Shown: positions 7,065-14,821 of the stretch, one piece after another | Layout of the letters: each line of letters begins with the position of its first letter | Position numbering within the stretch: position 1 is the stretch's first letter | From: RGIG6353 sp045590615 | Lineage (GTDB): Bacteria; Bacillota; Clostridia; Oscillospirales; SIG627 | Length of the DNA: 41,107 bases | Assembly: GCA_045590615.1 (NCBI GenBank) | Contig: JAZNRH010000003.1 | Span: 1-41,107 of the forward strand | Direction of reading: 5' to 3' | Notes under the pieces: generated by a model | Seen by the model: the letters and a program-made list of their open reading frames with translations, nothing else | The model's database searches: none | Told to the model about the DNA's origin: nothing | Position numbers and translations under genes: made by a program

Positions 7065-8900
7065 ATGGATTTTATGTTAGGTTGTAACTATTGGGCGTCT
7101 CACGCAGGCATTGAGATGTGGGCTGACTGGGACGAAAAGGTAGTTGAGGACGATTTCAAAAGACTTTCCGAATACGGAATGGAATACCTCAGAGTTTTTC
7201 CGAATTGGCGTGACTTTCAGCCCGTTTGTGCTTATTACGGAATAAAAAACAAGTTCAGGGAGTACCGTCATACCAATGGTTCGCTTTTCGACAACCCATA
7301 TTATCTTGACAAGGTAATGCTTGACAGATTTGAGACTATGTGTTCTCTTGCTGAAAAATATAACCTCAAGCTTATAGTTGGTCTTATTACGGGCTGGATG
7401 AGTGGCAGAATGTTCACGCCACCAGTTCTCGAGGGAGTAAATCTGATTACTTCACCTGTGGCACTTGAGCTTGAGATCAAGTTTATCAAGGGCTTCGTTT
7501 CACGCTTTTATACTCAAAAAGCTATCTATGCGTGGGATTTGGGCAATGAGTGTAACTGTCTGTCCGAGGTTACTTCAAGGCAGGAGGCTGCAGTTTGGAC
7601 AGCCCTCGTTTCAAATACCATAAGAGCTACAGATAAGATCGGCAAGCCCGTTATTTCGGGTATGCACGGAAACAGAATTGAAAATGATTGGACGATTGCA
7701 GATCAGGCAGAATATACCGACGTACTTACAACTCATCCGTATCCTCTTTTCGTTGAGCATTGTGCAAAGGATAATATGCTTTCCTACAGAACTCTGCTTC
7801 ACGCAACTGCCGAGAGTGCATTTGTACGAGACGTTGGCAAAAAGCCCTGCCTTGTAGAAGAGCTCGGAACGCTCGGTCCTTGCACCTGTGATGACGAGAC
7901 GGCAGCTTCGTTTCTTAAAACCAATTTATATTCAAATTGGGCGAACGGTATGATGGGCGTTATGTGGTGGTGCGCAAACGAACAGGTCGAGCTTGAAACT
8001 CCACCTTACACGTGGATTATGATGGAAAGGGAGTTGGGGCTTTTTGACAAAGACAAAAAGCCAAAGCCCACACTTGAAGAGTATAAGGCTTTTTCAGAGT
8101 TTTTAGCTCAATTTGGAGATAAGCTCAATCCTCCCGAAAGCGACGCCACCTGTATTCTTACGCAGGGTCAGGACCATTGGGGGATAGCATACGCTTCCTA
8201 CCTTCTTGCAAAAGAGACGGGAGTTAATATTTCCTTTGCCTCATTCGACGCAGAGATTCCCGATAGTAATATCTATCTTCTTCCTTCAATGGTTAATAAT
8301 CTTTCCAAGGAGAAGCTTGACGATATCATGAAAAGAGTCAGCCGTGGCGCAACTCTTTATATGTCAAACAGCCTTGCATATACTGCAGAGCTTGAAAAGC
8401 TTACGGGAGTACATATAAAAAATTCATCAGGTCATAAGATTTCGTCAACCTTCGAGCTGAGAGGGGAGAGAATATCATATAAGACCAACAAGGACTTTGA
8501 AATCGAAAGCGAGAGTGCAATCGCCATAAATGAAGAAGGTGTACCCGTTTTCACAAAGTACAAGTATGGTGTGGGTACTGTATATTATCTTAACTTCCCA
8601 CTTGAAGAGATGATACTTTCGCTTGACGATTTTGATAAAGGCTCGTATTACAAGGTGTACGAGGAAGTGTTCTCCGAGCATATTAACAGCCGTATTGCCA
8701 CAAAGACCAATAAGTACGTTGGCTTGACTCTTCACAAGCGTGATAACGGCTATTACGCAGTGCTTGTCAATTATTCCGACAAGCCTCAAAAAACGGGCTT
8801 TACACTCATTGACAGCTATAAGCTTGAAAAAATATATAAGGGTGACCCCGAAAAGCTTGAGCCCAACGGCGTTGCCGTAATATCCGTAAAGAAGGTATAA
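7065..8900 (+). CDS. Cytoplasmic glycoside hydrolase, GH5/GH42-like clan A barrel plus trimerisation-like domain
   Basis: This 611-residue protein begins with a TIM barrel (about residues 1-340). The acid/base pair is in DLGNECN (N161-E162), THPYP follows (H224, Y226), and the nucleophile glutamate is in LVEELG (E265 or E266), the clan GH-A layout. Residues of about 345-450 look like the GATase-like trimerisation domain of GH42 enzymes, followed by a beta-rich tail. There is no signal peptide, so it acts on an imported oligosaccharide or glycoside. ATG 7065 has CGGAGA before it; an upstream in-frame start would overlap the PFK gene. A beta-galactosidase, mannosidase or glucosidase activity is possible but not resolvable. 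Confidence 0.82.
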   Translation: MDFMLGCNYWASHAGIEMWADWDEKVVEDDFKRLSEYGMEYLRVFPNWRDFQPVCAYYGIKNKFREYRHTNGSLFDNPYYLDKVMLDRFETMCSLAEKYNLKLIVGLITGWMSGRMFTPPVLEGVNLITSPVALELEIKFIKGFVSRFYTQKAIYAWDLGNECNCLSEVTSRQEAAVWTALVSNTIRATDKIGKPVISGMHGNRIENDWTIADQAEYTDVLTTHPYPLFVEHCAKDNMLSYRTLLHATAESAFVRDVGKKPCLVEELGTLGPCTCDDETAASFLKTNLYSNWANGMMGVMWWCANEQVELETPPYTWIMMERELGLFDKDKKPKPTLEEYKAFSEFLAQFGDKLNPPESDATCILTQGQDHWGIAYASYLLAKETGVNISFASFDAEIPDSNIYLLPSMVNNLSKEKLDDIMKRVSRGATLYMSNSLAYTAELEKLTGVHIKNSSGHKISSTFELRGERISYKTNKDFEIESESAIAINEEGVPVFTKYKYGVGTVYYLNFPLEEMILSLDDFDKGSYYKVYEEVFSEHINSRIATKTNKYVGLTLHKRDNGYYAVLVNYSDKPQKTGFTLIDSYKLEKIYKGDPEKLEPNGVAVISVKKV

Positions 8901-8903
8901 TGT

Positions 8904-10073
8904 ATGTTGGATTTTACTTATTACGCTCCCACCAAGGTCTATTTTGGCAGGGGTAAAGAAAATGAAGTCGGAAAAATAATCAAGGAGCTTGGCTACAAGA
9001 AAATAATGCTCCAATACGGTAAATCGAGTATAAAGAAAAGTGGACTTTACGACAGAGTTATGAAGAGTCTTGACGATGCAGGAATCAGCGTTGTCGAGAT
9101 GGGTGGCGTTGAGCCTAACCCCAAGCTGTCATTTGTTCGTGAGGCTGTAAAGGTAGCGCGTGAAAACGGTGTCGAGCTTGTTCTTGCAGTGGGTGGTGGA
9201 AGTGTAATTGATTCCTCAAAGATGACTGCAATCGGCGCAATGGGTGATAACGACGTCTGGGATTATATTACCCGTAAGGCTACACCCACCAAGGCTTTGC
9301 CCGTCGGCTGTATTCTCACCCTTGCTGCTGCAGGCAGCGAAATGAGTGCCTCGGCTGTCCTTACTGATATTGACAACAATATGAAGAGGGGTCTTAATAC
9401 CGAGCTTAACAGAATGAAGTTCGCTATCTGCAATCCCGAGCTCACCTATTCTGTCAGCCCTTATCAGACGGGCTGTGGTATCGTTGATATAATGGCGCAT
9501 ACCCTCGAGCGTTACTTTACCGTTTGCGAGCCAACCGACCTGACCGACAGAATTGCAGAGTCAATTCTCAAGGCTGTCGTCAATGCTGGCAGGGTGCTCG
9601 TTGACAACCCCGAGGATTATGACGCAAGAGCCAATATGATGTGGGCGTCAAGTCTTTCTCATAACGATTTGACGGGCTGTGGCAGAGAAAATATGCTTGC
9701 TGTTCATCAGATTGAGCATGGAGTAAGTGGAGCATTTGACGACGTTGCCCACGGAGCAGGACTTGCAGTGCTCTTTCCTGCATGGTCAAGATACGTGTAC
9801 AAAACTAACCCCTCACGCTTTGCTCAGCTTGCAAGACGTGTCTGGGACGTTGTTGAAGAGGATGACGTTAAGGCTGCGCTGCTCGGTATTGAAGAAATGG
9901 AGAAGTTTTTCTCTCTCATCGGTATGCCTCTCAGACTCAGAGAATTCGGAATTGATAAAGATGCTCTTCCACGTATTGCAGACCTCACTACCTTTGGAAA
10001 AACACGAAGCGTAAAAAGTCAGCGTGAGCTTGACTACGATGCGATTATTGAAATTCTGGAGAGCTGTTATTGA
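8904..10073 (+). CDS. Iron-containing alcohol dehydrogenase (butanol dehydrogenase-like)
   Basis: This is a 389-residue group III alcohol dehydrogenase. GGGSVIDSSK (97-106) binds the dinucleotide. D195, H199, H268 and H283 (in DIMAH, VHQIEH and AHG) are the expected metal ligands. The sequence resembles the BdhA/YugJ branch that reduces aldehydes with NAD(P)H. It starts 3 nt after the glycosidase stop, with GAAGG upstream, and overlaps the next gene by one base. In this run it may serve fermentation redox balance or an aldehyde from the sugar pathway. Confidence 0.93.
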   Translation: MLDFTYYAPTKVYFGRGKENEVGKIIKELGYKKIMLQYGKSSIKKSGLYDRVMKSLDDAGISVVEMGGVEPNPKLSFVREAVKVARENGVELVLAVGGGSVIDSSKMTAIGAMGDNDVWDYITRKATPTKALPVGCILTLAAAGSEMSASAVLTDIDNNMKRGLNTELNRMKFAICNPELTYSVSPYQTGCGIVDIMAHTLERYFTVCEPTDLTDRIAESILKAVVNAGRVLVDNPEDYDARANMMWASSLSHNDLTGCGRENMLAVHQIEHGVSGAFDDVAHGAGLAVLFPAWSRYVYKTNPSRFAQLARRVWDVVEEDDVKAALLGIEEMEKFFSLIGMPLRLREFGIDKDALPRIADLTTFGKTRSVKSQRELDYDAIIEILESCY

Positions 10074-10738
10074 TGAGGCTTACTGCTTTTAAGTACGGGG
10101 AAACCGAAATAGACAAAGCTATGGCTTTTCGTGATGGGGACAAAAACGAAAAGCTTCGTATAGACCTTTTGTTTTTTATGCTCGAGGAGGGGGAGAGAAA
10201 AATCCTCGTTGACGTTGGCTGTGACACAATGAAGGGCTTTAACCTCATCAGGCACGAAAAACCCGTTGAGGTGCTCAGGCGTTCGGGTTATTCGCCCGAC
10301 GAAATCGACTCTGTACTGATAACTCACGCTCATAACGACCATATCGGTGCTGTGAATTATTACAAAAACGCAACAGTCTACATAAACAAGCTTGAGCTTG
10401 ACGAATCGGCTCGGTTTATAAAAGAGCCCTTGAAGCTTGTCACCTTTGATGAGAGCCTCCTGATCACCGAGCGAATTGAAATGCGTAAAATAGGTGGACA
10501 TACAAGGGGGTCGTCGGTGGTGCTCGTTCATACCGATTCAACCATCTGGGTTTTGTGTGGAGACGAGTGCTATCTCGAGGAAAACCTCAGACTGAAAATC
10601 CTTACGGGCTCAAGCGCATCGCCTGAGCGCAGCCTCGCCTTTGTAAGAGAGTATTCGTCACCGGAATATACCCCGATAATTTTTCACTCAACAGCTCTTG
10701 TGGGAGAGCTTGGCGCAAGGGTTATATTCGAGGATTGA
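10073..10738 (+). CDS. MBL fold metallo-hydrolase (lactonase-like)
   Basis: This 221-residue protein carries the metal-binding motif HAHNDH (85-90) and the following IGGHTRGSS histidine (third cluster) typical of metallo-beta-lactamase-fold hydrolases of the N-acyl-homoserine lactonase/glyoxalase II-like group. The ATG at 10073 overlaps the alcohol dehydrogenase stop by one base, and GGAGAG is nine bases upstream. No signal peptide is visible. Being last in the run, it could hydrolyse a lactone or thioester produced by the dehydrogenase, but that is inference. Confidence 0.87.
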   Translation: MRLTAFKYGETEIDKAMAFRDGDKNEKLRIDLLFFMLEEGERKILVDVGCDTMKGFNLIRHEKPVEVLRRSGYSPDEIDSVLITHAHNDHIGAVNYYKNATVYINKLELDESARFIKEPLKLVTFDESLLITERIEMRKIGGHTRGSSVVLVHTDSTIWVLCGDECYLEENLRLKILTGSSASPERSLAFVREYSSPEYTPIIFHSTALVGELGARVIFED

Positions 10739-10763
10739 AGGCACACGTGCACAAAAATTAATT

Positions 10764-10842
10764 TATAAAAATACTTGAAAAATCAGTTTTTATGTGATAC
10801 AATTATAAAAATGCTTAAAAACCCGTGTTTAAGTGATACAAT
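10764..10842 (+). promoter_or_regulatory. Two tandem promoters in a 39-bp direct repeat before the ECF S-component gene
   Basis: The first unit has TTGAAA (10775-10780), 17 nt, then TACAAT (10798-10803). The second has CTTAAA (10814-10819), 17 nt, then TACAAT (10837-10842). Both carry TGA before the -10 (extended -10), and the units repeat at 39-bp spacing. No riboswitch-like fold is evident in the 131-bp gap. Confidence 0.6.
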
Positions 10843-10869
10843 TATGATAACATTTTAAGGAGACTTTTT

Positions 10870-11496
10870 ATGGTTAAGGCAAGAAACAGCAAGATACTTT
10901 ATATGGTACAGTTAGCAATTCTTACGGCGCTTGTCGTAGTGCTTCAGCTCTTTGGCTCGGTGATTAAAATCGGCCCTCTGCCAATGTCCTTCGTGCTCGT
11001 GCCGATTGTTATCGGAGCGTGTATGCTCGACTATAAGGCAGGCGCATTTTTGGGTGCTGTCTTTGGTGTTATTACTATGATTATGGGCATTACGGGAGTA
11101 GATGCATTTTCACATATGCTCTGGCTTGCAAATCCTGTATGGTTCGTTATTATCTGCGTTCTTAAGGCTGCTATGGCAGGTATGGGCTCAGGACTTATTT
11201 ACAAGGCATTGAGAGGTAAAAATAAGCTCGTGCAAACGGTTGTGGCATCAGCCTCTGCTCCGATTATCAATACGGGAATTTTCGTAATCGGTATGCTTCT
11301 CTTCTTCTTTGAAACAATGGAGGGACTTCCGACAATGTTCCCCGATGCATTCGGTAAATTCGGCAATGCCTTTGAGCTTGTATTCATTGGACTTGCAGGA
11401 ATTAATTTTATAGGAGAGCTTGTTGTTAACCTCGTTCTTTCACCGGCTATCGTAAGAATAATCGACGTGATAAAAACTCAATCAAAGGGGCTGTAA
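10870..11496 (+). CDS. ECF transporter S component (vitamin/precursor-binding membrane subunit)
   Basis: This is a 208-residue hydrophobic protein with about six membrane segments and the pattern GPLPMSFVLVPIVIGACMLDYKAG near the end of helix 2. It resembles the substrate-binding S components of energy-coupling factor importers, possibly of the pantothenate/PanT-like group. S components use shared EcfA/A'/T subunits encoded elsewhere, and none are present here. AAGGAG precedes the ATG at 8-nt spacing. The gene is expressed from a repeated promoter pair, and its stop is embedded in a terminator hairpin. Confidence 0.85.
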   Translation: MVKARNSKILYMVQLAILTALVVVLQLFGSVIKIGPLPMSFVLVPIVIGACMLDYKAGAFLGAVFGVITMIMGITGVDAFSHMLWLANPVWFVIICVLKAAMAGMGSGLIYKALRGKNKLVQTVVASASAPIINTGIFVIGMLLFFFETMEGLPTMFPDAFGKFGNAFELVFIGLAGINFIGELVVNLVLSPAIVRIIDVIKTQSKGL

Positions 11497-11514
11497 GACA
11501 CAGCCTCTTTTTTT
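11484..11514 (+). terminator. Terminator overlapping the S-component stop codon
   Basis: GGGGCTGT (11487-11494) pairs with ACAGCCTC (11500-11507, one G-T pair), with flanking A-T pairs and a T run. It ends only about 10 nt before the next gene, which therefore depends on readthrough or an internal promoter. Confidence 0.75.
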
Positions 11515-11523
11515 AGAAACGGT

Positions 11524-14139
11524 ATGGATAAAAAGATATTAAAACGCATTGCACTCGAAATTCACGAGTCTCTTCTTGACGAGCTTGACGGCGTTCGGGA
11601 GGGCGAAAAAGAGGATATTGCTTACTCATATTTTATTCGTTTTGTCGCAATTGCATTTATGCAGGCAAACGGATATATCAAAGAGAGAGGTTTGTCTCTC
11701 TCTCTTTGTCGTCGTCTTAGCGAGCTGCTGCCGACGGTGTTTGAGCCGCTTGGCGAAAGGGAACGCTCTCTTTTTCCAAAGCGCTTTGCCGAGAGCAATC
11801 CTTTTTCAAAAATTTCCGATGACCTCTGGCATAACGTTGAAATCGTTGGCTGGTTATATCAATTCTATTTTTCAAAAAAGCATCGAGAGGTTATCAATAC
11901 GTTGCACGTTCGCTCCTACTCCAAGGAGCAGGTGCCCGTTGCTACTCAGCTTTTCACACCCGAATGGGTGGTAAAATATATTCTTGACAATTCACTTGGC
12001 AGATATTGGCTCGAGAGAAATCCCGACAGCCGTCTTGCCGAGCTTTGCGAGTTTTATATCCCAAGCGACATTCACATAAAAGAGGCACTTTCTCCCGAGG
12101 AGCTGACCTTTTTTGACCCTTGCGTCGGTGCAGGTCATTTTCTTTCCTACGCCTTTGACCTGTTACACGCAATATACCTTGAAGGTGGTTACTCTGCCAG
12201 CGAGGCAGCGAGGCGCATTGTGAAGTATAATCTCTTCGGTGTCGATATCGACAAAAAGGCGTCTGAGCTTGCCTCATTTACGGTGATTATGAAGGCGCTG
12301 TCCTATGACCCCGATTTTTTGTTGCATTCATTTGAGCCGAACGTCTGTGAAATCATAGAAAGCGAGGATTTTACGGCTTTTCGTAACGCAAAGGAATACG
12401 GTTCTTTAATCAAGAGCGACGGAGAACATGACGGTGCTCCCGACGGGATTTCACGCGTCGCGCGAATACTTGGTGGGAAATACAAGATTGTAGCAACCAA
12501 TCCACCGTATCTCAATAAGTATTCACCCGAATTGAAAAAGTTCGTTTCTGAGAATTACAAGGATTTTTCGGGCGACCTTTTCAGCGTGTTTATGCGCAGA
12601 AATCTCGATTTTTGCGTACCCGACGGTTACCTTGGCTATATGACACCGAACGTGTGGCTGTTTATAAAGGCGTATGAAAAGCTCAGACTTTATTTTATAA
12701 AAAACACAACCATCACCACCCTCGTGCAGATGGCAAAGGGCTCGTTCTTCAGTGATGCAACAGTTGACGTTACAGCCTTTGTCGTTAAGAATGAAAAGAC
12801 CAATTTTAAGGGCTGGTATATCAGGCTCGAGGACTTCAAGGGTGATATGGCGTTGCAGGAAGAAATGACTCGTAATGCTGTTAAGACCCCCGATTGCGAA
12901 TATCTTTTCAAAATTTCTCAGGACGATTTTTTAATGCTGCCGAGTGCACCAATCGTCTATTGGCTCACAAGCGAAATGAAAAGGGCTTTCGCCTTCCCCG
13001 AAACTCTGGGTGACAAGGGCATTGCCAGAAATGGAATGAAAACGGGCGACAATAAGCGCTTTCTCAGATATTGGTGGGAGGTAGACAGGGGCGAAATTAA
13101 TTTTACGGCAAGGTCAGCCAAAGATGCTCGTCTCTCGGGCGCAAGGTACTTTCCGTATAATAAGGGTGGCGAGTACCGAAAATGGTATGGAAACAACTAC
13201 TACGTTGTCAATTGGCAAAACGGTGGCGAGGAAATCTTCGCCCACGCAAAAGCTGATGCGAGACACGTGCAGGATTACCCCGACACCCTGAAATTCAAGC
13301 CTGCCGTTTCCTGGTCTCTCATAACCTCGGGCAGACCCTCGTTCAGACTAAAGAGTTGTGCTATTTCGGATATAGCCGGAATGTGTTTTTATCCCGATGA
13401 CGACTTGCCTGTCTACCTTGCGTTTTGCAATTCGGTTGTAGGGGAGCTGCTTCTGACCAGCATTTCACCCACCATCAATTATCAGTCGGGCGACGTGGCA
13501 AGACTCCCCGTAGCTCCATTGCTTTCTCAGAAGAGGAGCACAATCGAGCCTCTTGTCAATCGTGCCGTCGAGCTTTCGAGGGAGGATTGGGATAGCTTTG
13601 AGCTGTCGTGGGATTTCAAAAGACACCCACTTATCCCCGAAAATCCCAATTGCTCACTTTCCGAGTCCTTTGACAGCTGGAAGAACCTTTGTCGCTCTCG
13701 CTACAATGAGCTGACCGTAATTGAAGAGGAGCTCGACAAAATATTCATCAATATTTACGGCTTTGAAAATATCCTTTCACCCAAGGTCGATAGTGTGAGC
13801 ATAGCCACAGCCGATGTGAAAAGAGACGTGAAGAGCCTTATTTCCTATGCTGTTGGCTGTATGCTTGGCAGATATACCCTTGAGGGCGTTTTGCCGAGTG
13901 ACAGCATTCCCGTAAAAGAGCTTAGTCGGCGCTTTTACGAGTTCATCGAAATTGCCTTTGGTGCTGATACTCTTGACGAAAATATCAGCTTTGTCACATC
14001 AGGTCTTGGCAGAAGTGTGGAGTCCTATTTCAAGCACTCCTTTTTGTCCGACCACTTCAGGACGTATCGTAAGCATCCTGTTTATACTGTCGAGGCAGAC
14101 AGCTTGATAAAAATCTCTGACGGAGGGGAAAATGAATAA
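11524..14139 (+). CDS. PglX-like N6-adenine DNA methyltransferase, orphan
   Basis: This 871-residue protein has the SAM-binding motif DPCVGAGHFL (198-207) and catalytic NPPY (326-329), plus QLFTPEWVVKY (142-152), a landmark of Eco57I/PglX-type enzymes. The N-terminal helical region (IAYSYFIRFVAIAFMQANGY) also resembles PglX of BREX systems. The C-terminal 400 residues would carry target recognition. BREX PglX is usually about 1100-1250 residues, so this is short. No brxC, pglZ, brxL or brxA-like gene lies in the window, and no nuclease motif is apparent. The ribosome binding site is weak (AGAAACGG), unlike its neighbours. It may be a solitary epigenetic or anti-phage methylase. Confidence 0.8.
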   Translation: MDKKILKRIALEIHESLLDELDGVREGEKEDIAYSYFIRFVAIAFMQANGYIKERGLSLSLCRRLSELLPTVFEPLGERERSLFPKRFAESNPFSKISDDLWHNVEIVGWLYQFYFSKKHREVINTLHVRSYSKEQVPVATQLFTPEWVVKYILDNSLGRYWLERNPDSRLAELCEFYIPSDIHIKEALSPEELTFFDPCVGAGHFLSYAFDLLHAIYLEGGYSASEAARRIVKYNLFGVDIDKKASELASFTVIMKALSYDPDFLLHSFEPNVCEIIESEDFTAFRNAKEYGSLIKSDGEHDGAPDGISRVARILGGKYKIVATNPPYLNKYSPELKKFVSENYKDFSGDLFSVFMRRNLDFCVPDGYLGYMTPNVWLFIKAYEKLRLYFIKNTTITTLVQMAKGSFFSDATVDVTAFVVKNEKTNFKGWYIRLEDFKGDMALQEEMTRNAVKTPDCEYLFKISQDDFLMLPSAPIVYWLTSEMKRAFAFPETLGDKGIARNGMKTGDNKRFLRYWWEVDRGEINFTARSAKDARLSGARYFPYNKGGEYRKWYGNNYYVVNWQNGGEEIFAHAKADARHVQDYPDTLKFKPAVSWSLITSGRPSFRLKSCAISDIAGMCFYPDDDLPVYLAFCNSVVGELLLTSISPTINYQSGDVARLPVAPLLSQKRSTIEPLVNRAVELSREDWDSFELSWDFKRHPLIPENPNCSLSESFDSWKNLCRSRYNELTVIEEELDKIFINIYGFENILSPKVDSVSIATADVKRDVKSLISYAVGCMLGRYTLEGVLPSDSIPVKELSRRFYEFIEIAFGADTLDENISFVTSGLGRSVESYFKHSFLSDHFRTYRKHPVYTVEADSLIKISDGGENE

Positions 14140-14821
14140 ATATAAATATGTTCTCTGGGACATAGACGGCACTCTTTTAGATTTTCTCGAAGCAGAAAAA
14201 TACGCTATAAAGAGTCTCTTTAATAAATATAATATAGGTGAGTGCACCGACGAGATGCTTGCCGTATATTCCAAAATCAACGTTAAGTATTGGCAAGCAC
14301 TTGAGAGGGGAGAGTTGACTAAACCCGAGGTGCTGATTGGCAGATTTCACGAGTTCTTCGGACTTTACGGAATTGATAAGAGCATTGCTGAAAGCTTTAA
14401 TTCCGATTATCAGTCAGAGCTTGGCGAGTGTATCGTTTTCACCGAGGGCGCAAAGGAAATGCTTGAGCGCCAAAAGGGCAGGTACACCCTTGTAGCAGTA
14501 ACCAACGGAACGAAAAAAGCCCAGACAAAGAAGCTTTCTTTGTCCGGACTTGATAAGCTGTTCGATTATATTTTCATATCCGAGGACGTCGGCTTTGAAA
14601 AACCGAGCTGTGAATATTTTAATCGTGTTTTTGCCGAAGCTCACATAGAAGACATAGCTCGGGCGATTATCATAGGAGATTCACTGACCAGCGATATAAA
14701 AGGGGGAGAGCTTGCCCGAATAGATACCTGCTGGTACAACCCGAAGAAAAAGCCAAACGACAAGGACGTCAAGCCCACCTACGAGATTGCAAGCCTTTTT
14801 GAATTGTCGGAAATTCTTTAG
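14132..14821 (+). CDS. yjjG: HAD family hydrolase, YjjG-type noncanonical nucleotidase
   Basis: This is a 229-residue HAD phosphatase. DIDGTLLD (10-17) holds the nucleophile D10 and acid D12, VAVTNGT gives motif II, and GFEKPSCEYF and GDSLTSDIKGG give motifs III and IV. The overall pattern fits the YjjG branch, which dephosphorylates noncanonical pyrimidine nucleotides. It overlaps the methyltransferase by 8 bp, with GGAGGGG before its start. The stop codon overlaps by 4 bp that of the convergent FAD oxidoreductase, with no terminator between them. Confidence 0.9.
   Translation: MNKYKYVLWDIDGTLLDFLEAEKYAIKSLFNKYNIGECTDEMLAVYSKINVKYWQALERGELTKPEVLIGRFHEFFGLYGIDKSIAESFNSDYQSELGECIVFTEGAKEMLERQKGRYTLVAVTNGTKKAQTKKLSLSGLDKLFDYIFISEDVGFEKPSCEYFNRVFAEAHIEDIARAIIIGDSLTSDIKGGELARIDTCWYNPKKKPNDKDVKPTYEIASLFELSEIL

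Noticed and set aside
10739..10869. Riboswitch controlling the ECF S component
   Set aside because: The gap is filled by two tandem promoters, leaving only about 20-30 nt of leader, too short for a known vitamin riboswitch.
11524..14139. Complete BREX defence island around the PglX-like gene
   Set aside because: Neighbours are an ECF S component and a HAD nucleotidase. None of the other BREX components is present in the window.
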